Shown here: one piece after another, positions 34,306-42,582 of the stretch
Position numbering within the stretch: position 1 is the first letter of the stretch
Layout of the letters: the number at the start of each line of letters is the position of its first letter
NCBI GenBank assembly: GCA_025603075.1
Contig: MU626426.1
Location: 1 to 42,582 of the forward strand
DNA: 42,582 bases
Direction of reading: 5' to 3'
Source of the DNA: Neoconidiobolus thromboides FSU 785
Lineage: Eukaryota; Entomophthoromycota; Entomophthoromycetes; Entomophthorales; Neoconidiobolaceae
Program-made: the position numbers and the translations under genes
The notes under the pieces: generated by a model
The model's database searches: none
Told to the model about the DNA's origin: nothing
Seen by the model: only the letters and a program-made list of their open reading frames with translations

Positions 34306-35511
34306 ATTGAATTATAAGATATGAGCTGGTTGTGATGAAAGGTAATTTATGTACACCAAAGATTAATATAAGTATAATTCAAAGGCTACTCCAATTGAAA
34401 TTAGTCACAGTTATCGATTACTTTGGCAATATGTACAGCCATTGAGAAAAGCCAGCTTAGGCAATATTTAGCAACATTAAGTTATCTAGAGCAATCCTTT
34501 GTTTTAATAATCCATGGTAATATTAATATTAGTTTTATGTTCTATTACAAAGTTAAAGGTTAATACAATTTCGCGCAGCCAGAGTGTCAACATTGTTTTT
34601 AAATACTTTTATAGAATAGAGAGATTAGCATAAGGGTTATGTTGCTTAGATCAATATATTTAAAGTTAAAAAGGTTTGAAAGCAAAAGAATTATCAAGTA
34701 ATTATTAGTAATCACATTGCTATATCAAAGTTAATGTATGAAGAAGCAGGTAGATGGCAATGTCAAGTATATAACTATTAAACAAACGATATAAATAACA
34801 TCACCATATTATATATTGAAGCATAGAGAAGATGTAGATGCTGATCCTAAGTAAAAATTTACTGTACTTTATTTCTCTATTTTTAAGCTTTGATCAACTT
34901 ATTTTTCATTTACTGGATCAAGATAAAAATAAATTAATATAAATGTTAGCTCATTTTAAAACAGCCTGTCTTGATATAGTCAACTTTATAGAGGACCAAA
35001 GGGAAAGCACATTGCTACAAGTATTAGTATAATTTATAGATTGATTGCTATAAATATTAATGTACTTTATAAATTTTTTACTTTATTAATAAATAACTTA
35101 TTAGAAGATACAACAATAGTAATGAGCAAGCATTTTTTTTTAAACTCATCATAAATAATAATTGACTCAAGTAACCAGAGTTAACTCTCCCAAGCTAATC
35201 ACACAATTTGACCTTAAATTTATTATTCTTATATCAATTTTGATATGCGTGCATCAAAACTTTTATATAAGGTTGGTTAGACGATTCTACAATCGATTTA
35301 CCATTTATCAGAGATCAAGTTTAATACATGTTAGACAAAACTCAAATCCCAGTGATCAAGTAGCTCTTTTGAAAGCTTAATAGTAAATTTATTCAACTTA
35401 TTAAAGGTTCATTAGTCTTAATTTTCCATTAGAAGTCGACTCCAAAAACATCTTTAGTCTTGCAAGCATTGATATTAAACTTTTCTACTTTAAAGCATTG
35501 AAAGAAGGCAC

Positions 35512-35615
35512 TTAAGAGTGTTTTTTTTGGCTTCATTACTTTTTCTATCTTTTAAGCGTTATTTAAATGGAAAAACCATCACTGAAATTCTTAAACATAA
35601 AAATACATCCTCAAA
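35512..35615 (+). mobile_element. MITE copy 13
   Basis: 104 bp with a strongly decayed left end (TTAAGAGTG) and a right end CATCCTCAAA. The core CTATCTTTTAAGCGTTATTT identifies it. Confidence 0.75.
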
Positions 35616-37438
35616 TTATTGTTTAAAAAGTTTGTCTAAATTTTAGTTCGAATGGATAATTAAATATTTGAGCCTGACTCAAATTTATTGTGGATTTAAT
35701 GCTGCATACATGTCATAATAAAAATCTTGAAAATTTTGATATGAAGCAAAAGCGAACTTGAAATTTAATTTTGAGATCAAACTGATCAAAATAAATAAAC
35801 AAACAAAGAAATCGTTTAACAAAATAAAATACTTTTGAATGCATCTCTATAAAAATCTTGATCTCTAACTCTTTTATTTGAGATCAAAGACTAATGTGGG
35901 GTTTCTAACTTTTAAAGTTTACGATAATTAATTCAACAGGAGTAATCTCAATCAATCTCCGGTGCAATATATTTTAACAAATAAATGGATCAGATATATC
36001 ACTTAGATTAAATAGAATCATCAAATGAGGCTAAAAATATCACAAAAAATCGTCTCCTTTCTTATTGAATGTCAATAAGTATAGCAATATAAATATCAGT
36101 TTTACTACATGCTCAAATCAAGCATCAATTCTAACAATTTCACAAAGAGAGATTTAATTCAATGACTATTATACTAAGCTATAGCTTAATATGTGAACCA
36201 ATCAATTAGTATACGCTGTTGGAAATACTACTTTAATTTCAGTTTAATAATTTTAAGTCTATATACTAAATCTTATATTAAATCTAAAGCAATTTAGGCC
36301 ATTTTTGATGATAAACTTAGGAGTTACACTGACAATCCATTTTGATTTAATGAAATGGTATATGCTATTAGCTTTAGCCCATAACCAATGGGATTTATAA
36401 AAATACTTATTCATATTCAATTATAATGTTAGATTTATGATTAAGTACTAAAAAATCTATTATAATAAAAATTTAAATATGAATTTAAAAAATTCATTTA
36501 AAAGAAGTTAAAGCTAAAGAAGGCTATTTGGATGCATTTAAATAACTAAGTATATCCAAATAGTAAAGTAAAGCTTAACCTTAAAATAAAGCATATTAAC
36601 TAAAAGTATACTAGGTGAAATGAAATTACTAGGGTAGCGTCCCTAAAACCTTAGAATCATCGTAAGTAGCTGTCAAGTAAGGCTTTATTAAAGCGGCCAT
36701 TCTCAACAAATTGTGAACCTAAGTAGAAAATAGCGTATTTACTTCGGAAGATTAGAAGCTACTAAATAATGTAATCAAAGCCTGTAATCAATCTTAACAA
36801 TGAATCGAAATTAAAGAAAATTTATTAATCCGGATTCCATTGACGCATCAAGACTCTATTCTTATCAGTGTCTCCTTAATGAGTAATTTATCATAAACTA
36901 TCAATGTGCCTTTAGTTGTTCGCTTCTACTAATTTCTAATTTTCGTTATATGTAAATAACTCTAGTGTATAAATTTGAAATGTATTATTAATAGTACAGC
37001 CAATGTTTTAATAGTTACTTCAAATATACTTGTCATAAAGAATTCTGAAAAATTGTTCTTATATACTTTTTTTCAGAGGTTTACTTTTCAATGATGATAA
37101 GAATGACTATTTTATGATTTAATTGTTCCATTCCCACTTAAGCTTTAACTTGATAAAATAAAATAAAATAAATAATAAAAGAGGAAACATCTTTAACATT
37201 ATATTATCTTTTTATATTATAATCTAATCTTTACTCAATTTTATCATAAAGTATTTTTCACAAAATCAATCTAAATTTAGAAATTTATGGAGCAGCCAAT
37301 AAGAAGTATTAAAAAGAAAATAGTTAAAATTAGCCATTTTCAAGAATAACTTTAACTGATAAACTAGCATTTATAAGATATTATAGAAGTCATGTAGAAC
37401 TCTACCAATTAGTAACACAAAAATTAGAGAAAACAAGT

Positions 37439-37527
37439 ATGTTTTTATTTGTTTTATTCTTTTGTTAGCTACTATGAAGAGAAATTTGGATAAATTATTA
37501 GCAAATTCTTCAAAAAATATTCCCATA
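37439..37527 (+). mobile_element. Degenerate MITE copy
   Basis: About 90 bp aligning loosely along the whole element. It begins ATGTTTTTATTTG, contains GCTACTATGAAGAGAAATTT where the others read GCTATTTGAGTGGAAAATTT, and ends AAATTCTTCAAAAAATATTC and CCATA. The likeness is weaker than in the other copies. Confidence 0.4.
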
Positions 37528-38191
37528 CCAAATTGGCTAAGTTCAAACTGTTTTTATATATCAACTTTACTAGCAATTTAAAAAAATAAGTATATGAAAA
37601 TTGCCTGATATTAATCAAGATAAAACAGTCTACTTGTCCAAAGCAAAATACTTGATTAAATTGTATGTCTAATATGTTTGCCAATTGTCTGTCTCATTTA
37701 GTCTTTCAATTACTTTGGATTTTTATTTGATGATTTATAGTATTTCAAATGCTGATCCAACAGTAAAACCTGAAGAAAAACTAGCAATTTCATATATATA
37801 ATGAAATATTTATCCCCTTAATAATGCACTTAGTTTTTAATAAGGTATTTATATATCACATATACATCAATGAGTAAAATTGAGAACAAGCTGTGTTTTT
37901 ATTTGTCAACTAAGGGCATCAATTCACATAGTAGTAATTAATTTCGTAACGTTTTAATATAAAGTGAGGAACATAATAAAGGTTTTCTAAATGTAACAAA
38001 CTTTACTAACAAATTATAATAGACCAAGGGATGATGCTTTAAATAAACTTTTCAACTTGTAAATGGGTAAAATTAATATTGGTTCCTCAGCGCCAAACAA
38101 ATGATAGTAAATAGCTTTTTTATTATTCAAAATGCCCTTTAAAAGCTTTTTTACCGATGTATTTTAATTAACTTCATATTTATTGTGAGGA

Positions 38192-38296
38192 TATGGGGAT
38201 GTATTTTCATGTTTAAGAATTTCAGTGATGGTTTTTCCATTTAAATAACGCTTAAAAGATAGAAAAAGTAATGAAGCTGAAAAAAACAGCCCCATA
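38192..38296 (-). mobile_element. MITE copy 14
   Basis: 105 bp inverted copy from TATGGGGATG to CAGCCCCATA, with nearly perfect ends. The core has decayed to TTTAAATAACGCTTAAAAG. Confidence 0.83.
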
Positions 38297-40437
38297 TTGT
38301 TTAATATTTAATTACATATCAAATGATTTAAATAATAAATAATTTATTTCATTTATATTATTAAACTCCAATTCACTGACAAAGTCCAGTTTATAACAAT
38401 GTCATAATGTTATATTATGCTTCATATAAAATTTCAATAGCTTGTTGATCTTATAACTTGTTTCTTTCATTTGTTTAATACTACTATCAATTACTTCTCC
38501 AAAAAATAAAGCTTTACCATCTGCTGCAATCAACTAAATAAAATTTACATTTTATAAATTTTAGTACCTCATTTAATAACTAATTGAAATAGTAATATCG
38601 ATTTACTTACTATTTAGAACACCATGTGGACCTAATTTTAATGTTGATTTACTATTATCAAATTAGTAGTTTTATGTGTTTCTGGTTATTAAAATTAAAT
38701 TAACAAAGAAGTGAAAATCAATGGAGATAGTTATGAATCCGTTTTTTAAATATAATAAACAAACTACTTGACCTCAATATACTAGAACAAAGATCATACA
38801 TTATTAGAAGTAAAATAACAAGGATCATATAATGTTTGGGTAATTAATCTACTTGGTGGGTAAAATGTAATTGAGTCCAAAAAAGTCATCTTTGTAGCTG
38901 AATTAGAATCTGTTCATTTAAATTATCATAAAAATTACATCTTTATTTTTATTCTCCAAAAACTTAAAACTGTATATTTAATTTAATTAATAAATAAGGA
39001 AAATAATTAAACTATTAATTAGTATTAGGTACCTTTTTCAATAATAGCAATCAGAGTGAAAGGGTAATAATAAAACTAATAGACTAATCCTCTTAATAGT
39101 ATATAAAAGCAACGAAACCAAATGTAATAGAGTTTATCAATTATATCAAGAATAGTATAGTTATAGTATCAAATAGAGCCTTATTTTTGTACGATTTTGC
39201 ATCTTCATTATATAGAGATTTACTCATAAAATTGAAAACACTCTTTAAGTTCCCAAGTGAATAAATATTGATATAATAAGGAGGATAATATTATGACAGA
39301 AGTCATAATTGGGACCTTAAATTAGCGCAAAAGATTTCAAGAAAAGTAGTTACTAGTTTTTTTGTTTTCATAAGCAGGAGCTGATGATCAAATTAGTTAT
39401 TTTTGTAGCCAACTAGTCAACTAAAGCCAGATTCAGTAATTTTTCATATCTCTTAAATGACCTTATTAATGTCTTAACTAGAATGGGGAGTTATTAATCA
39501 AGCCAAATGTTATTCGATTCTTTTATAATAAATAAACTAAATACTGTCTGACACGCATTATTTTATATTTGATTTTTAGTAATAAATTTAATGATAGTTT
39601 ACATTTACTAGTGTTTTTGGAACTATAAAGGAGTTGAAGGATTTCAATGTATTGTAAATAATCCAAGTAGTTTCTAAAAAGGAATAAAAAGCAAACTAAA
39701 GTGTGAAAAGTTATTATTTATTTTCAATTGACGTTAATATATAATATAATCCACTATAGTGTTTTTACTTGACATCATTTAAGAAAAGTATCACTTTAAT
39801 AATATTTAACAAGTTGATATAATTAAAGCAATCTGCCACTCTGGCAATATGTGGTAATGTGGGGTTATTTAAAGCATTTTATTGTTTTAATAATCGGCGA
39901 CAATAATGATATCATCGAGAGTAGCCCATTGTTTTGGTATTCTACGGCAGCAACTGTGTCATTTTTAGCAATTCATTAACATTGAAAGACTATTGAAATT
40001 ATTGCGAAACTTAAAATAGCATACTAAGTCCTAGGGAAAAATCCGACCATTGATCAGATTTCTTTCTGTAAGGCTGTCTCAGTTTGATGCTCTATATGAT
40101 CCATCCAATTACCTGTAAACTTTATAACCTCTCAGAATAGTGCTAGTAGCTTGAGTAGATTTTTCACTCGCCCATATTTTATTACATACTTAAATATGTT
40201 ATTATAGGCATACTTTTAAAATTATTAGATCAAATCGATATGCTTCAATAGCATTTTTTCAAATTCAATGTTAAAGCACTGCAGTTTTATTTAATTTTAA
40301 AAGATGAAGATTGAGGAAAGAAATCGAAAAAGAAGAGGCCATCTAGCTTTAGGATTACAGCTGAAAGGTATTCAGAATTGGGGGTATCGGTGATTGGACT
40401 TAAGACACTATAGAGCTTATGCGCTCTTAGAGAATCA

Positions 40438-40542
40438 TATGGAGATGTTTTTTGTGTTTAAGAATTTTACTAACAATCTTCCCACTCAAATAGCACTTAA
40501 AAAATAGAAAAAATAATGAAATCAAAAAAACCATTCCCAATA
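40438..40542 (-). mobile_element. MITE copy 15
   Basis: 105 bp inverted copy from TATGGAGATG to CATTCCCAATA. The internal GTGTTTAAGAATTTTACTAA is at consensus. Confidence 0.83.
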
Positions 40543-42320
40543 TTTTAAACATTTTCATAATTTGCAAAACTAAATTAGGGCTTTTGTTTAAAAATGTATA
40601 TTGAAAAATAATGTTAACCCAGTTAAAGCAATGGTAGTATTAATAATATTGAGACCATGAAAACAATTCTCTCTTACTGAAAACTAAAGGTTTTTTATTA
40701 TAACGATTACATTAAAGTATATATAACTAAATTTAATCTTATAGTTTTTTGGCTCTTTAAAATCTAGATTTACTCTAGTACACAGCGAAAAATATTAAAA
40801 ACAAAAAAGTTACTAAAGAATAAAAATTAAGGTATTCATTATAATTAGCTATTCTTTTACATGTCAAAATATCAAAAATTCTTTTGCTGTTTTGAATTTA
40901 TTTAGTTTATTACTCTTTTACTTTCCCAATATTACTTTATATAATAATAAGTATAGACATCCTAACAAAAATTGACATACAAATTATATTTTGATATAAA
41001 ATAGTAATATGATAAATTATTATTGTGCTTTATTAGTTGTTTATAACGTTAATTGGTAATCCTGAATCGATTATATTAACGGCTGGGTGAATTCCATTAT
41101 ATATTATTAAGGGATATTATTTATTAGCCATAACATTTACATTCAAATAGAATTTTTAGAATAAAAGCTTTTAAAGGTTCAAAATCTAGAAGGTTAAAAT
41201 TGCTTTTCAGCTCAATATAATGTTCGATGCTGCAATACCTGATAGGTTAATCTTATTCAATAGCCACAAGTAAGTATATTAAGGAAAGTGGAATAAATAA
41301 TATGGTAGCTCTATACTTCGGCTTAACCAAAATATGAGTTATTCTTTATTCTTTGTATTTATTTATAGAAAAGATATATTTTGATTAGGTAAAAATAATT
41401 TATTATAATTTTGACATTTGGATAATAGATGATGTTATATTACTTTTTCGAATTGATATAATATAGAAATATGGGATGATATTTAATTACATAAACTACA
41501 AGAATAAAAAGGATGTGTAAAAAATTAACAAACTTAGTTGGTGTATCTATTGAACATAGCTATCTTGAATAAATGTTTTAAACTTTAGCATAATAATATT
41601 ATGAAAAAGCACTTTAAGCTTTAAAGTTGATAGTGAATTATAAGCAAACAATATATAAGACTTAGAACAATTAATCAAAGTAAGAATAATAAAGAATAAT
41701 CTATTAAATATTAAATAAGCTATATAGAATAGTTATCTTTGAAATTACTAAAATAATATAAACCCTGTAAGCATTAAATTAATAAGCAAAGAGCGCGCTA
41801 TAGTTTAAAATATTCAAGCGCTGTTATATATCAATAAAAGATACTTAAAATAGTTTCAAATAAAGTAATGAATAACTTGTTTATTAGAACATTTTTTGAT
41901 TTATTACTTTCCATTTCATCGTTTTTTCTTAGTATAGTTATAATACTTTTAGTTTTACAAAACAGATGGATAAATCTTTTAAAAAGTATTATGAAGCAAG
42001 AAATCCGATATTCTATTAAAGCTTCTATTTAACTTGATAATTTTATAAAGTAAAGTATCAAATTACTTGTTATGTATTATAAATATTGAGTATTCAATCA
42101 AAGTATTATAATTCGTATAGTAAATTTATAAAGCATTAAATTACTTATTATGAAAAATAATGTCAATAATTTAATAATGTTCTTGGTAGATAAAAACAAC
42201 AAAAACTTAATATAAATTATAAAAACATTCAAAAACAAAAGGTATATAAACACAGCATTTGAAGAAAAAACAAAGTATCAAATTTAGATTAGATTACAAA
42301 TTAACTTTGGTTTTTAAAAA

Positions 42321-42582
42321 ATGAATTTCAAATTCACTATTACTTTAGCTTTACTTGATTTAGTAGCTAGTGCTTCTGTCTGTCCTACTGCTAAAACCCT
42401 TGCCAAAGACATGGAAGGTCTCTATCGTCAAGATAAAACTGGTGTTACTGAAGTTATCTTTGGTTTTTATCATCAAATGCAATTAGATGGTAATGGCAAC
42501 TATTACATATATAAGGATTTCTATTGTCCAGAAGGTACCCATTGTCCGATCCCTTTTGCTCCAACTTACCCTACTAAAGGTA
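42321..42582 (+). CDS. Secreted protein of unknown family, 5' end only
   Basis: An open frame of 87 codons begins at the ATG and runs to the right edge. Residues 1-19 form a signal peptide (MNFKFTITLALLDLVASAS) whose MNFK start resembles that of the peptidase at 7905. The mature part starts VCPTAKTLAKDMEGLY and contains a short cysteine pair segment (CPEGTHCP). I do not recognise the family. The codon use (many -TT and -CT endings, few rare codons) is like that of the well-expressed genes here. The sequence ends in AAAGGTA, which could be an intron donor or simply coding. Confidence 0.75.
   Translation, partial: MNFKFTITLALLDLVASASVCPTAKTLAKDMEGLYRQDKTGVTEVIFGFYHQMQLDGNGNYYIYKDFYCPEGTHCPIPFAPTYPTKG

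Larger units (their letters stand above)
32561..42320. other. 9.8 kb gene-poor region with MITE copies and possible coding relics
   Basis: No intact gene longer than about 70 codons is visible on either strand. MITE copies lie at 33075, 34024, 35512, 37439 (degenerate), 38192 and 40438, with one short tandem repeat at 34272. Small protein-like pieces occur at 33536-33655 (+), 34405-34563 (+), 38402-38889 (-) and 40310-40400 (+), each too short or interrupted to call. Open frames such as 35162-35380 (+) and 37472-37684 (-) show no family resemblance. Confidence 0.6.

Noticed and set aside
34617-34655. U6 snRNA-like fragment (AGATTAGCAT)
   Set aside because: Only ten bases match the conserved U6 core. 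The flanking ACAGAGA box and stem are absent.
35330-35365. tRNA-like T-arm on the minus strand
   Set aside because: The segment lacks the TTCGA loop and no acceptor or anticodon stem can be paired around it.
36640-36960. Long GC-richer stretch readable as protein if stops are read through
   Set aside because: About 13 stops in 110 codons is what chance predicts at this base composition, and no family is recognised.
1-42582. CRISPR arrays, rRNA genes, bacterial operons
   Set aside because: No regularly spaced direct repeats, no rRNA segments and no bacterial-type gene structure were seen. The repeats present are dispersed MITEs.

Overview
The window is nuclear DNA from a very AT-rich, intron-bearing fungus. 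The evidence is short GT-AG introns (mostly 44-95 nt), a eukaryotic tRNA-His, a ribosomal-protein gene hosting a box C/D snoRNA, and fungal-type genes such as a CHO2-like methyltransferase, a secreted dipeptidyl peptidase 5 and a CSC1-like channel. The standard genetic code fits every gene. The composition and mix of families suggest an early-diverging (zygomycete-grade) fungus, possibly an Entomophthoromycotina/Conidiobolus-like lineage. That placement is inference only.

Layout: a decayed zinc alcohol dehydrogenase runs off the left edge (1-539, -). It is followed by a CSC1/OSCA-like channel (1248-4279, -), RPL5 with an intronic snoRNA (4717-5831, -) and a secreted S9 peptidase (7905-9968, +). 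Next comes a compact minus-strand block: CHO2 (11532-14578), AAR2 (15163-16672), an Asterix/PAT-complex-like membrane protein (17111-17647), a single C2-domain protein (17943-18443), tRNA-His (19319-19389) and an HMG-box protein (19660-20694). The plus strand then carries a LAMMER-type kinase (23007-25307) and an MFS-like transporter (28846-30402). An ALDH8-type aldehyde dehydrogenase (30868-32560, -) comes next. A gene-poor stretch of almost 10 kb leads to the start of a secreted protein cut by the right edge (42321-42582, +).

Most genes are spliced. Exons were joined by requiring GT-AG boundaries, frame continuity and family resemblance; the exon sums all come out as whole codons. The genes do not form one pathway. 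They are mainly housekeeping functions: translation (RPL5, tRNA, snoRNA), splicing (AAR2), phospholipid synthesis (CHO2), ER membrane-protein assembly (Asterix), chromatin (HMG) and kinase signalling.

The intergenic DNA is dominated by one family of about 100-105 bp elements. They have TGGGGATGT-like terminal inverted repeats flanked by TA and a nested palindrome centred on AGCGCT. I find 15 recognisable copies plus one degenerate copy in both orientations, all outside coding exons. This MITE-like family and the RPL5-intron snoRNA, whose guide matches the conserved LSU rRNA segment AUAGGGGCGAAAGAC, are the most interesting non-protein features.
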